Shown here: positions 17,981 through 27,105 of the stretch, piece by piece | How the letters are laid out: the number at the start of each line of letters is the position of its first letter | Numbering within the stretch: the stretch's first letter is position 1 | NCBI GenBank assembly: GCA_945909635.1 | Contig: OX246690.1 | Coordinates: 2,046,001-2,110,000 of the forward strand | Reading direction: 5' to 3' | DNA length: 64,000 nucleotides | Source: Clostridioides difficile_A | Lineage (GTDB): Bacteria > Bacillota > Clostridia > Peptostreptococcales > Peptostreptococcaceae | The notes under the pieces: generated by a model | Databases searched by the model: none | What the model was told of the DNA's origin: nothing | Seen by the model: the letters and a program-made list of their open reading frames with translations, nothing else | Program-made: the position numbers and the translations under genes

Positions 17981-19279
17981 TTATTTGTTTATATCACTTG
18001 ATAAAGGCTCTTTATAAAACTCAATGGTTCTTTTCCATGATTCAAATTGCCCTTGTGTATTTCCTTCTATCGTTCCTCCTGAAGAAAAGATACCTCCACC
18101 TACATTCATACATAAGGTCTCTTTTAAAGGTATAACATATGGAATTGGTAATGGATGCCCCATATTATTATATGTTAATAATTCTACTTTACATGGATAA
18201 TTGTTTTCTTTAAGTATTTCTAATGCCTCTAAACAAGCGTCATAACTATTCCATATATTATCTTTTTTCCCAGCAATCATAAGTATGTCTGCTTTGGAAT
18301 TTTCTATTCTTATTCTAGCTTCATTTCTATTATTCGCTCTTTCAAGATTTTTTTTATAAGAATTGGCAAATCCAAATGGAATTCCTTTTGAGATATCTTT
18401 CTTTTGTTCTTCAAGAAAGATATCATCATCTAAGTGGATATATGAAAATGGTTCCCCTTTATACGACCATGATGAAGTATCTTTTCCATTCTCCAATCCA
18501 TTAAGAGCTTGGAAACAATAAGTATGTGGAGCTGATACTACAACTTTTTTAATCTGTTCATATTTTGAGGCAAGTAAAAGTGCTAACTCTCCACCCTTTG
18601 ATGTTCCATGAATAAAGATTTCTTTAGTATTAGTAATTTCATTTTCACTAATCCATTTAAATACTTTTTCAAAATATTCTAATGGAACTTCTTCTAATTT
18701 ATCTGGTAGACCCTCTAAGGCAAAATAAGCAACTGTTAGTACATTGAATCCCCTAGATGCAAGTGGAGCTGCTAAAAGGTCTAGAGCATCTAAACTCCCA
18801 TCAGAACCACCCAACATTAGAATTGTTTTATTATTAGAATTTTGTTTATAAAATAATTTTCCTATAAATTCATCAGATATGTATTTTGTAGTAATATCAT
18901 GTGATTTAAATAGTCTTTTCAGTTTAACTTCTTTTCTTTCATTAGAAGATTCAAATATCATATTCATGATTATTGGCTTATCTATAGATATATTTTCTGC
19001 AAAATTATTACCTTCAGTTTTAGATTTTTCCAGCGAATAAATTAATCCCATACAGTCAGGATTTTTATAAGTACCTTCTATAGGTTCAACTGAATCTAAA
19101 TCTACTTCTCCCTTTTCATTTGAAGAAAATACTCCATAAGAAGAGAATTCTTCTCCCTTACACCATGGAAATTCCATTTTCATACTTACTTTAAGTTTAG
19201 TATTTGGAGTCAAATCTGAAACTATAATTTTAAGTCTTTCATCTACAAACGATTCTAAATTGTATACATTTACTTTCAT
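17981..19279 (-). CDS. acyl-CoA thioesterase / BAAT-like alpha/beta hydrolase
   Basis: A 432-residue protein with the two-domain plan of acyl-CoA thioesterases and bile acid-CoA:amino acid N-acyltransferase: an N-terminal beta domain (residues 1-~130) and a C-terminal alpha/beta hydrolase (~150-430). The nucleophile elbow is HGTSKGGE with Ser227; Asp340 (AGKKDNIW) and His375 (NNMGHPLP) complete a triad. Mammalian BAAT has Cys at the nucleophile position and thioesterases have Ser, so hydrolysis is more likely than conjugation. The start has AAGGAG upstream. A strong sigma-A-like promoter lies about 100 bp upstream inside an inverted repeat. Confidence 0.75.
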   Translation of the reverse strand: MKVNVYNLESFVDERLKIIVSDLTPNTKLKVSMKMEFPWCKGEEFSSYGVFSSNEKGEVDLDSVEPIEGTYKNPDCMGLIYSLEKSKTEGNNFAENISIDKPIIMNMIFESSNERKEVKLKRLFKSHDITTKYISDEFIGKLFYKQNSNNKTILMLGGSDGSLDALDLLAAPLASRGFNVLTVAYFALEGLPDKLEEVPLEYFEKVFKWISENEITNTKEIFIHGTSKGGELALLLASKYEQIKKVVVSAPHTYCFQALNGLENGKDTSSWSYKGEPFSYIHLDDDIFLEEQKKDISKGIPFGFANSYKKNLERANNRNEARIRIENSKADILMIAGKKDNIWNSYDACLEALEILKENNYPCKVELLTYNNMGHPLPIPYVIPLKETLCMNVGGGIFSSGGTIEGNTQGQFESWKRTIEFYKEPLSSDINK

Positions 19280-19357
19280 AATCCATTTCTCCTTATAATA
19301 TTAGTGATTTATATATTTAAAATAACTTTATCCAATGTAATATGAATCCTCTAAATT

Positions 19358-19419
19358 AAGACATCATATTGACTATTTTATTGTATCAACTCATCGACTT
19401 TTTGTCAATATGATGTCTT
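19358..19419 (-). promoter_or_regulatory. promoter of the BAAT-like gene enclosed by a 16 bp inverted repeat
   Basis: On the minus strand, TTGACA (19403-19408), 17 bp, TACAAT (19380-19385) is a near-consensus sigma-A promoter. It is bracketed by perfect 16 bp inverted arms, AAGACATCATATTGAC (19358-19373) and its complement (19404-19419); one arm covers the -35 box and the other the likely start point. The layout suggests a repressor dyad. Read on the plus strand the same arms are followed by TTTTTATT, so a terminator cannot be excluded, but no plus-strand gene lies nearby. Confidence 0.65.
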
Positions 19420-19473
19420 TTTATTCATTTTAAATTATCACTAATATACTCTCTCTATTTAATATCATCATAA

Positions 19474-19508
19474 ATAAAAACCACTCTTTCTAAAGAATGG
19501 TTTTTGAT
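19474..19508 (-). terminator. intrinsic terminator of the 291-residue unknown gene
   Basis: AAAAACCATTCTTT / AAAGAGTGGTTTTT hairpin with a short loop, followed by T-rich sequence on the minus strand, about 80 bp after the stop codon. Confidence 0.75.
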
Positions 19509-19589
19509 AAATGTTATTTTATATTGACAAGTTTATCTTTTAATTTAAATTTATATAATTAGATATTTTTTATTTAATATCTAATTATA

Positions 19590-20465
19590 TCATGCATTTG
19601 CAAAAGTATATATGGCATTAATTCTTGCTATATATAAATTTTCATCGCTACATCCAATATATTTAGCATATTTCTCTATCTTTTCTTTTGCATTTTCAAC
19701 ATCACTTTCATCACTCTCCATTAACTCATTTATATAAATATCCATTAATGAAGCTTTATAATCTTTTATATCATAACCTAAAAATTCAGTTAATCTCTCA
19801 ATTTCCTTATTGAAATCTCCATCTTCTTTCACCAAAAATTCGTATACATCTTCTCTATATGGATTTAAGGTTATTATTTGTTTTACAACCTTACATTCAT
19901 CAGCTTTTCCAATAAAGCCATCTTTATAATTATTAAATAATGCATTAGATTTTTTTATAGATTCTTCATCAATATAAGAATGTACCTCAGTTACCCTATT
20001 TTCTATAAGAGCATCCACTACAGCATAATGAATTTTAAAACAATCATTATATAAATAATTACTCATTTTTTTTACTGTTGATTCTATTTCTAAAAAACTA
20101 GCATGACCATTTTTTTTATTTTTATTTGGAATAATAAAAGTTTTATTCAAATTATTAAAAAGTCTCTTAAAATCCAAGTATTTTTCGCAATAAACACTTT
20201 TAAAGGTATCGATATCTATAGTTATAATTCCAAAACTTACTATAGTCTCAATGCCTTTCTTAAAAGATTCCTCTATATATTTTTCTCCTAAATTTAAACC
20301 TCTATCTGATATTTGTTTTAAATTTTGAAAATTATTTAAACAATCTCTTTCAAAGTTTTTAGAAATTTCCAAAGCGTATAGTTTAAAGATTTTCCTTATC
20401 TTATTATAATTATTTTTCGTATCATCAAATCTGATAATAGCTCCATTTACATCAAAAGTAATCAT
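19590..20465 (-). CDS. protein of unknown function (291 residues)
   Basis: I do not recognise this gene. It encodes a soluble, acidic, mostly helical protein with no signal peptide or membrane segment. It has an N-terminal strand-turn-strand (MITFDVNGAIIRFDD), long Lys/Asn-rich helices, and a C-terminal region rich in Glu and Asp (ESDESDVENAKEKIEKYAKY). The motif KNGHASFLEIESTVKKM is near the middle. The start has GGGGAGG about 12 bases upstream. It appears monocistronic, with a terminator on each side. Confidence 0.6.
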   Translation of the reverse strand: MITFDVNGAIIRFDDTKNNYNKIRKIFKLYALEISKNFERDCLNNFQNLKQISDRGLNLGEKYIEESFKKGIETIVSFGIITIDIDTFKSVYCEKYLDFKRLFNNLNKTFIIPNKNKKNGHASFLEIESTVKKMSNYLYNDCFKIHYAVVDALIENRVTEVHSYIDEESIKKSNALFNNYKDGFIGKADECKVVKQIITLNPYREDVYEFLVKEDGDFNKEIERLTEFLGYDIKDYKASLMDIYINELMESDESDVENAKEKIEKYAKYIGCSDENLYIARINAIYTFANA

Positions 20466-20596
20466 TGAGTTTTAACCTCCCCATTAGTTTCATCAATAAA
20501 ATAAATTTAATATAAACTTTATAATCATAATATTAAACTTATTTATACTATAATTATTAATTTGATGATAAAAGCTATTTTCCTTCTAAATAAAAA

Positions 20597-20632
20597 ATTT
20601 GTCTAAAGTTTTTAAAAAAATTAGACAAATCT
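20597..20632 (-). terminator. intrinsic terminator of the DUF554 gene
   Basis: ATTTGTCTAA and TTAGACAAAT arms, about 15 bp after the stop codon of the DUF554 gene, followed on the minus strand by TTTTTTATTT. Confidence 0.8.
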
Positions 20633-20646
20633 TAGACTATTATTCT

Positions 20647-21333
20647 TTAAATTATTCCAAATACTCCAAATAATATTGGTATAAATATAGCTGGCAACAA
20701 ATTTGCTACTTTTATATTTGTTAGTTTAAGTACATTTAAACCGAGACCTATAATCAGTAAGCTTCCAGCTGCTGTCATCTCTGTAACTACAGGGTCACTT
20801 AAGAATCCATTTAAAAACGATGCACCTAAACATATAATACCTTCATATAAAAATACGGATATTGCAGAAAACATTACACCTATACCTAAAGAAGCAGTGA
20901 ATATAATAGAAGCTATTCCATCTATTACAGATTTTACAAATAATGTATCATGACTTCCTGTAAGTCCACTTTCTAGTGCTCCAACTACTGCCATAGCTCC
21001 TATACAAAATAATAAACTAGATGATATAAAACCTTCCGCAATAGAATCTTTTTTATTTCCTTTAGAGAATTTACTTTGTAAAAAAACTCCTAGTTTGTTT
21101 ACCCATTTATCTATATCTATTAACTCTCCTATTAAAGCACCTATAGATATAGATGTTATTGTTACTAACGTATTTTTCCCCTCTAAAGCTCCTGATATAC
21201 CGATATACAATACACATAAAGCAATTCCATTCATTATAGTATCACTTACTCTTTGAGGTAGTCCTCCTTTAATTATAAGACCTACTATACATCCACCTGC
21301 AATTGCTAGACTATTTGCTATTACTCCAAACAT
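20647..21333 (-). CDS. DUF554 family membrane protein (YdfK-like)
   Basis: A 228-residue membrane protein with about six to seven hydrophobic segments. GVIANSLAIAGGCIVGLIIKGGLPQRV at the N-terminus (residues 3-29) and VGALESGLTGSHDTLFVKSVIDGIASI in the middle are diagnostic of DUF554. Length agrees with the family. The start has GAGGGGAG 6-7 bases upstream. Function is unknown; the family is widespread in Firmicutes. It lies in a same-strand run with the PrdX-like and cyclase genes, with ~50 bp gaps, and may be co-transcribed. Confidence 0.85.
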   Translation of the reverse strand: MFGVIANSLAIAGGCIVGLIIKGGLPQRVSDTIMNGIALCVLYIGISGALEGKNTLVTITSISIGALIGELIDIDKWVNKLGVFLQSKFSKGNKKDSIAEGFISSSLLFCIGAMAVVGALESGLTGSHDTLFVKSVIDGIASIIFTASLGIGVMFSAISVFLYEGIICLGASFLNGFLSDPVVTEMTAAGSLLIIGLGLNVLKLTNIKVANLLPAIFIPILFGVFGII

Positions 21334-21382
21334 TTTTTCTCCCCTCGATTAGCTAATTAAAATTTACTCATATTATCAAAAC

Positions 21383-21922
21383 TTAAACATCAATAGTTTG
21401 TAGTGGATATTTTAAATATTCCAAAAATTCTTCAAATCCTTTTCTAGATATATTTACAGTTTTAGTATTTATATTTGGATGAAAATTTAAGAAATCTTCT
21501 TTAATTACATCCTTGTCTATGTAAAGCTCCACTTTTCTTTCTGTGTCATTTATCAATGAAAAAGGATTTACACTTCCTGGAAGAAGTTTAAGTACATTGT
21601 ATAATCTTTCAGGCGAAGCAAATGATAACCTAGAACTTCCTATCTTATCTTTAAGTGAGTTTAAATCAACCTGCTTTTCTCCTTTAACTACAATAAGGTA
21701 ATACTTATTTCCTTTAGCATTTCTTAAAAATAAATTTTTACATTGGCATCCTTTTGTTATTTCATCCAAAATTACTAGTTGTTCTGCTGTATATACAGCT
21801 TCATGCTCTACTACATCATATTCAATATTTAATTTGTCCAAGACACTATATATTTTAGTTTCATTAATTCTCACTTCATTTTCGTCTTCTTCTTTCATAA
21901 CTTTATCTTTCAAATCCTTCAT
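21383..21922 (-). CDS. PrdX/YbaK-type aminoacyl-tRNA editing protein
   Basis: A 179-residue protein with the YbaK/ProX fold: KIYSVLDKLNIEYDVVEHEAVYT, the CQCKNLFLRNAKGNKYYLIVV strand region and LRLL-type PGSVNPFSLIND. The family (PrdX/ProXp-ala) deacylates mischarged Ala-tRNA(Pro) in trans and guards translation of proline codons. In C. difficile and relatives such genes are often linked to proline metabolism, but no proline reductase gene is nearby here. The start has AAGGAG upstream. The N-terminal ~20 residues form a charged extension. Confidence 0.8.
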   Translation of the reverse strand: MKDLKDKVMKEEDENEVRINETKIYSVLDKLNIEYDVVEHEAVYTAEQLVILDEITKGCQCKNLFLRNAKGNKYYLIVVKGEKQVDLNSLKDKIGSSRLSFASPERLYNVLKLLPGSVNPFSLINDTERKVELYIDKDVIKEDFLNFHPNINTKTVNISRKGFEEFLEYLKYPLQTIDV

Positions 21923-21974
21923 ATTTCTCTTTTCTCCTTAAACACTTTGTTATTTCTATACCCTCTTTAAGATA

Positions 21975-22607
21975 TTACTCTACAATAGCTATTGCTCTTA
22001 CTGGAGCACCATCAGCGTCATTATACTTAAATGGAGCTGCTATAAATAGAAATTTTTCTGGAACATTTTCTAGATTTGTAAGATTTTCTATTATTATTTT
22101 ACCTTTTTCAAATAGAATATGATGCACTTTAAAAACTGATGTATCATATCTATCAACTGATAGCATGTCTATGCCTATACCTTTTATATTAGTATCAGCT
22201 ATATAATTTGCAGCTTCTTCTGTTAATGTAGGATAACCTACATAGTACTGCTTTTTATCCCAAAACTTTGACCAACCTGATTTAAATATTATAAAATCAC
22301 TACGTTTTATTTCATCTTCATATTTTTTTAGATATTCTAGCTCTATATTCTTATTTCCTTTTTCAAGTTCCAATACATAAGCTTTTCCAACAAAATTTTC
22401 TATATCCAATTTGTCTAGGGTCTCACCTTTAGTATACATATGTCTTGGTGAATCCATATGAGTTCCATTATGAGAAAATACACTAATAAGTGTTTCTTGA
22501 TAACCATTTTCTTCAATAATTGCTACTTTTTTGATATCTGGTCTGTTAGGTTCTGCATATACAGGCATGTCGTTATGTGTCACATGAGTTAAATCAAAAA
22601 CCTTCAT
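21975..22607 (-). CDS. cyclase-family metal-dependent hydrolase (kynurenine formamidase-like)
   Basis: A 210-residue protein with the family's metal-binding motif HNGTHMDSPRH (about residues 46-56) and a second conserved region around GIGIDMLSVDR. Members hydrolyse amide or cyclic substrates, for example N-formylkynurenine or isatin, using Zn or Mn. The true substrate is unknown. The start has GGGGGTATATAAAA upstream. It is the first gene of the possible cyclase/PrdX/DUF554 transcript. Confidence 0.82.
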   Translation of the reverse strand: MKVFDLTHVTHNDMPVYAEPNRPDIKKVAIIEENGYQETLISVFSHNGTHMDSPRHMYTKGETLDKLDIENFVGKAYVLELEKGNKNIELEYLKKYEDEIKRSDFIIFKSGWSKFWDKKQYYVGYPTLTEEAANYIADTNIKGIGIDMLSVDRYDTSVFKVHHILFEKGKIIIENLTNLENVPEKFLFIAAPFKYNDADGAPVRAIAIVE

Positions 22608-22692
22608 TTTTATATACCCCCTATGTTTTATTTTCTATTATATACCTAAATTCACTTTATTTCTATCAGTTTTTATTCCATTATATACCATA

Positions 22693-23775
22693 CTAATATA
22701 TAGTTTTTATAAATTTCAAGGGATTTACAGAAAAATCTTGAAAAGAATTATCAGTAAATATAACATCTTCGCCTAAAAAACGTTTGTATCTTCCTTCTTC
22801 TTTTTTCAATGTAATTCTTTGTTTCTGTGAATGATTGTTAAAAACCATTATTTTAAGTGGAGCTTTTTTTCTATTTGTCTGAACTCTTTTTAACATGTAT
22901 TTTATATGCATATCAGCTTCAGGAAATGAATATCCACAAAATATTAAAAGGTCAGTATCTCTTAACGTTTTTTCTGTTTCATTCCAAACATTACTTAAAA
23001 ATATATTTGACATATTCTTAAAATATGTTGGTGGGACTATAATAGGTTCTGTCAATTCACCACATTCTAGACATTTTGTTTCTGAACTATTTTCAATAAG
23101 TTTCATGACACCACCTTCATGTGGGGTAAGAGTTACACTATTACAAATAGGGCAATAAAGCCAATTTAATGACCCATGTACCTTATATAATTTTATTAGT
23201 GGTTCTTTTGGTTTTCTCCAATTTATTTCTTCCTTAAAATTAGTAAATTCCACACCATAATCAAGCATAATTGGAGAATCATTTTTGTCCCTTAAACCAG
23301 TGACTGTATTGTCTATATGTATATCATAATTTGCACTAATAAAAGTGGTATCAAGAAGTAAATCATTTTCTAAAAGGTTTTCAACTAAAAGTTTATGATA
23401 TTTATTATCTGTTCTAGGTGTATTATGAATTGCTTCAGCCATTAATAATATTAAGTATTGTCTCAAAAAACGTATACTATCACTTCTATTATTTAGATTT
23501 TCTAGACCAAAGTTTCTAAAGGCCTCTCTTCTTTGTTCTGCTAAATCCAAAAGACCTAGAACTTCCTCAAATGTAGGAAAGTTTGCATTATCTAGATTAT
23601 CTTTTACTATATCAATGTTGAACATCTGTTTAAAAAAATTGTATAATTCTCTATTCATATTGGTATTATAGTTTTTAGGATTTAGTTTTTTAAAATATTC
23701 ACTAAAAAGTTCATTTTGAATAGGTAGATTTTCTGCTGCTGAAGCTCCTGCTCCTAAAAATATAGCTATTTTCAT
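22693..23775 (-). CDS. SIR2-domain protein (SIR2_2-like), putative NAD-binding
   Basis: A 360-residue protein starting with the nucleotide-binding motif AIFLGAGASAAENLP (residues 3-17). Further SIR2 features are SANYDIHIDN, KVHGSLNWLYCPIC, a second CLEC pair (together a plausible four-Cys zinc site) and IFCGYSFPEADMHIKYML near the C-terminus. Proteins of this class include deacetylases and, in phage defence, NAD-depleting effectors. It is flanked by housekeeping genes and has no partner effector gene, so a stand-alone role is likely. The start has AGGAGG upstream. Confidence 0.78.
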   Translation of the reverse strand: MKIAIFLGAGASAAENLPIQNELFSEYFKKLNPKNYNTNMNRELYNFFKQMFNIDIVKDNLDNANFPTFEEVLGLLDLAEQRREAFRNFGLENLNNRSDSIRFLRQYLILLMAEAIHNTPRTDNKYHKLLVENLLENDLLLDTTFISANYDIHIDNTVTGLRDKNDSPIMLDYGVEFTNFKEEINWRKPKEPLIKLYKVHGSLNWLYCPICNSVTLTPHEGGVMKLIENSSETKCLECGELTEPIIVPPTYFKNMSNIFLSNVWNETEKTLRDTDLLIFCGYSFPEADMHIKYMLKRVQTNRKKAPLKIMVFNNHSQKQRITLKKEEGRYKRFLGEDVIFTDNSFQDFSVNPLKFIKTIY

Positions 23776-23857
23776 ATGATTCCTCCTAATATAAATATTA
23801 CTACTGTTTTTTATATCTATTAAATATTCATATCATATCTTTAATAATACAACAATA

Positions 23858-23900
23858 AAGCTGTCTCTTCCTAGAAAAAATCCTATTACAAGACAGCCTT
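23858..23900 (-). terminator. intrinsic terminator of the M20 peptidase gene
   Basis: AAGGCTGTCTTG and AGACAGCTTT arms with an interrupted stem, ten bases after the stop codon. Confidence 0.7.
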
Positions 23901-23909
23901 ATATTTATA

Positions 23910-25256
23910 TTAAATCTTTAATAATTCATAAATAGAAAGAGCATATATTTGAGTAGCCTTTACAATATCCTCTACTATTAAATATTCATTAGCTTGATGT
24001 TCTGTTTCTGGTTTTCCTGGGAAAATAGCTCCAAATGCAACACAATTATCTAAAGCTCTTGCATAAGTTGCTCCTCCAGATGAAAGTGGTGTTCCATCAA
24101 GACCAGTTTCTTCTTCGTATACTTTTCTAAGTGTTTTTACAAGAAGTGTATCTTCTGGAACATAGATTGAATCTAAGAAATCATACTCCTTATAAGTTAA
24201 ATTGTACTTATCTGTCATTTTCTTTAATTCTTTTACAAAGTCATCTTTTTTGTATGTTACTGGAATTCTTATATCTATTCCAGCAAATTCTTTTTCACTA
24301 TCAATAGTTACTCTACCTATATTTACTGTTAGCTTGCCAGATACATCATCCTTGCAATTAGGAATTATATTATTACCATTAGCATCCTCTCCAATGACTT
24401 CTGCTAAGAACTTAATTATATTAGAATCTATACCTATATTATTAAGAGCTATACAAAGTCTAGCTACTGCATTTATACCAGTATCACTTGCTGCTGAATG
24501 GACACTTTTTCCTATTATACATATTTTATTTCCTTCAACAGTATATTCAAAATTTAACTTATCAAGTTCTTTTTTTAATTTATCAGAATATTTTCCAATA
24601 TAAATCGCTTTTCCTGGAACCGCATTTAAGGCTTTTCCAACTGACAATTCTATATCACTTTTACTATCACAAGTTAAGTGAACTTGTAAAAGACCTTTTT
24701 CTGCATTTGTTATTGGAAATCTAGAATCTGGAGTAAATCCGTAATTTGGTATTTCTTCATTATTTTCTTTATATTTATTTATACATCTCCAAAGATTTTC
24801 TTCATCAGCTCCAAAAATAAATCTTATTCTCTTATTAAAGTCTACCTTTAAATCCATAAGAGCTTTTACTGCATAAATTGCTGATATTGTAGGACCTTTA
24901 TCATCTTGTGTTCCTCTTCCATATAAATTACCATTTTCTAGGACAGCTTCAAATGGAGGATGATTCCAGCTTTCCAAATCACCTTCTGGAACTACATCGA
25001 CATGACCAAGTATGCCTATCATCTTCTCGCCTTGTCCGATTTCAGCATATCCATAATATCCATCCTTATATACTGTCTTAAATCCTAGAGATTTACATAA
25101 GTCTAATATACCTCTTAAAGCCTTATCTACATTTTCACCAAATGGACAGTTTTCAGTTGCGTCAGATATAACACTAGGTATTTTTACACTTTCTTGTATA
25201 GAAGAAATCATTTCATCTTGTAGAGAATTTACTTTTTCTTTAATTTGCTCTTTCAT
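23910..25256 (-). CDS. M20-family dipeptidase (PepV/Sapep-like)
   Basis: A 448-residue metallopeptidase. Metal ligands and catalytic residues fall in GHVDVVPEGD (His, Asp), GRGTQDDKGPT (bridging Asp), GADEENLW (catalytic Glu, ligand Glu) and the C-terminal EHQANEY (His). The insert between the catalytic halves is of the PepV/Sapep type. Such enzymes cleave dipeptides released by other peptidases and feed amino-acid fermentation. The start is the Met preceded by GAAGGGTGATAAT; an upstream TTG at 25271 is less likely. Confidence 0.85.
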   Translation of the reverse strand: MKEQIKEKVNSLQDEMISSIQESVKIPSVISDATENCPFGENVDKALRGILDLCKSLGFKTVYKDGYYGYAEIGQGEKMIGILGHVDVVPEGDLESWNHPPFEAVLENGNLYGRGTQDDKGPTISAIYAVKALMDLKVDFNKRIRFIFGADEENLWRCINKYKENNEEIPNYGFTPDSRFPITNAEKGLLQVHLTCDSKSDIELSVGKALNAVPGKAIYIGKYSDKLKKELDKLNFEYTVEGNKICIIGKSVHSAASDTGINAVARLCIALNNIGIDSNIIKFLAEVIGEDANGNNIIPNCKDDVSGKLTVNIGRVTIDSEKEFAGIDIRIPVTYKKDDFVKELKKMTDKYNLTYKEYDFLDSIYVPEDTLLVKTLRKVYEEETGLDGTPLSSGGATYARALDNCVAFGAIFPGKPETEHQANEYLIVEDIVKATQIYALSIYELLKI

Positions 25257-25324
25257 ATTATCACCCTTCAATTTTCATCATAATATACTAATAAATATTT
25301 TGACCTTTTTAAAAAAAAATATGC

Positions 25325-26605
25325 TTATTTTTTCAGTTTTTTTATAAATTCAATCGCTTTTAAAGTCCCCATTTTAGAATGGTCAAATGTAAGTCCACCT
25401 TGGAAATAGACGTTATAAGGAGGTCTTATTGGAGCATCTGCACTTAACTCTATAGAAGAACCTTGGATAAAAGCTCCTGCTGCCATTATGACTTCACTTT
25501 CATATCCAGGCATGTCCCAAGGAACAGGTTTTACATAAGAATCAACTGGTGCAGCTTCTTGTATCCCTTCACAAAAACTTATTACCTCATCAGCATCATT
25601 AAGTCTAATACATTGAATAATATCACTTCTTAAATCATCGTATTTTGGCAATACATTATAACCTAACTTTTCAAAAGCTCTTGAACAAAATATGGCTCCC
25701 ATTACAGCCTGAGACACTATATAAGGTGCTAAGAAGAATCCTTGAAGTACATTTCTAGTAGTTCCAAAAGTAAGACCACATTCTTTTCCTATTCCAGGAG
25801 AAGTCATTCTATAAGATATAAGTTCAATTAAATCTTTTTTACCAGCAATATATCCACCTGTTAATGCAAGACCACCACCAGGATTTTTTATTAGAGAACC
25901 AGCCATAACATCTGCTCCAACATCAGTAGGCTCTTTAGTATCTAAAAACTCACCATAACAATTATCAACCATTACGATAACTTCTGGTTTAACAGATTTT
26001 ATTACATCAATAGCTTCTTTTATATCACTAATTGAAAGCGACTTTCTCCAAGAATATCCTTTTGACCTTTGTATCATAACAAGTTTAGTTCTATCATTTA
26101 TTTTATTTCTAATTCCTTCTAAATCTAAATTCCCATTTTCTAAAAAATCTACATCATCATATGTAACACCATACTCTTTTAATGAACCTTTTTCTTCTCT
26201 TATCCCTATAACACCTTCTAAAGTATCATATGGTCTACCAGTAACAGACAAAATTTCATCTCCTGGTCTAACTATACCTTGTATGCACAAAGTAAGTGCA
26301 TGTGTTCCATTTACAATTATTGGTCTTACAAGAGCATCTTCTGTATTAAAAACTTTAGAATAAATTTCTTCTATTTTTTCACGACCAATATCATTATATC
26401 CATATCCTGTAGTCCAGTTAAAGTGCATATCACTTAGTTTAGACTCTTGCATAGCTTTTAAAACTTTATATTGATTATATTCTCTTATTTCCTTTATTTC
26501 TTCAAACTTGTCCTTTATTTCTTCCATTACTTCTTGCGATAGTTTAAAAGTATCATCATCTATCCCATAGTAATCTTTTAATAATTCTTTTGTCTCATTA
26601 AGCAT
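25325..26605 (-). CDS. aluminium-resistance / methionine gamma-lyase-like PLP enzyme
   Basis: A 426-residue fold-type I PLP enzyme of the 'aluminum resistance' family (PF06838). The PLP-binding region is visible as AGSLIKNPGGGLALTGGYIAGKK (Lys about residue 240), with the cofactor Asp in MVDNCYGEF. The segment NWTTGYGYNDIGREKIEEIY near the N-terminus is typical. Despite the family name the reaction is probably C-S lysis of sulfur amino acids. It follows hfq in the same direction, and its order with hfq-miaA-mutL-mutS is conserved in clostridia. Confidence 0.82.
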   Translation of the reverse strand: MLNETKELLKDYYGIDDDTFKLSQEVMEEIKDKFEEIKEIREYNQYKVLKAMQESKLSDMHFNWTTGYGYNDIGREKIEEIYSKVFNTEDALVRPIIVNGTHALTLCIQGIVRPGDEILSVTGRPYDTLEGVIGIREEKGSLKEYGVTYDDVDFLENGNLDLEGIRNKINDRTKLVMIQRSKGYSWRKSLSISDIKEAIDVIKSVKPEVIVMVDNCYGEFLDTKEPTDVGADVMAGSLIKNPGGGLALTGGYIAGKKDLIELISYRMTSPGIGKECGLTFGTTRNVLQGFFLAPYIVSQAVMGAIFCSRAFEKLGYNVLPKYDDLRSDIIQCIRLNDADEVISFCEGIQEAAPVDSYVKPVPWDMPGYESEVIMAAGAFIQGSSIELSADAPIRPPYNVYFQGGLTFDHSKMGTLKAIEFIKKLKK

Positions 26606-26645
26606 TTTATCACCTGTCTCTTTATTATTTTATTTAAACATGCCA

Positions 26646-26704
26646 AAGGAGACTATTTTACTAAAACAAATAAATCATAGTTTATAGGTTAGTATAAGTC
26701 TCCT
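26646..26704 (-). terminator. hairpin downstream of hfq
   Basis: AGGAGACT...AGTCTCCT arms (with an AGTATAAG/CTATTTTACT extension) lie between hfq and the next gene on the minus strand, with TTTGG after the stem; a moderate terminator. Confidence 0.5.
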
Positions 26705-26731
26705 CTCAATCATCTTAAATTAAATTATTAT

Positions 26732-26992
26732 CTATCTGTTGTTATTATTGTTATTGTTTTGATTTTGATTTGTTAGATTAATATACTTTCCAGGTTGTAT
26801 AGTTGAAACAGCATGTTTATAAATCATGTTTTGCTGTCTATTATCTCCTTCTATTAATATTATATAACTATCAAATCCTTTTACAAGCCCTTTAACTTGT
26901 ACTCCATTAACTAAATATATAGTAACAGGTATCCTTTCTTTCCTAGCATTATTTAAAAACAAATCTTGTAAATTTAAAACTGTATTTTTCAT
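26732..26992 (-). CDS. hfq: RNA chaperone Hfq
   Basis: An 86-residue Sm-like protein. Sm1 (NLQDLFLNNARKERIPVTIYLVNGVQVKGLVKGFD) and Sm2 (YKHAVSTIQP, the clostridial form of the YKHA motif) are complete. It forms hexamers that pair small RNAs with mRNAs. The C-terminal tail beyond residue ~74 is almost pure asparagine and glutamine (TNQNQNNNNNNNR), an unusual low-complexity tail. It sits in the conserved mutS-mutL-miaA-hfq cluster. Confidence 0.97.
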   Translation of the reverse strand: MKNTVLNLQDLFLNNARKERIPVTIYLVNGVQVKGLVKGFDSYIILIEGDNRQQNMIYKHAVSTIQPGKYINLTNQNQNNNNNNNR

Positions 26993-27105
26993 TAGATTTG
27001 TACCCTCCCAAGATTAAATTGAACTTCTAAAATATTCCTACCTTATATTCTATATAAGTTATGATAAATTTTCAATATTAAGTTGTATACTTAAAAAATT
27101 ATATA

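Noticed and set aside
17981..19279. Calling the hydrolase a bile-acid conjugating enzyme
   Set aside because: The nucleophile is Ser (HGTSKGG), as in acyl-CoA thioesterases, not the Cys of BAAT.
19358..19419. Plain terminator interpretation of the 16 bp inverted repeat
   Set aside because: On the minus strand a near-consensus promoter lies between the arms and no T run follows; no plus-strand gene lies nearby, so an operator is more likely, though a plus-strand terminator is not excluded.
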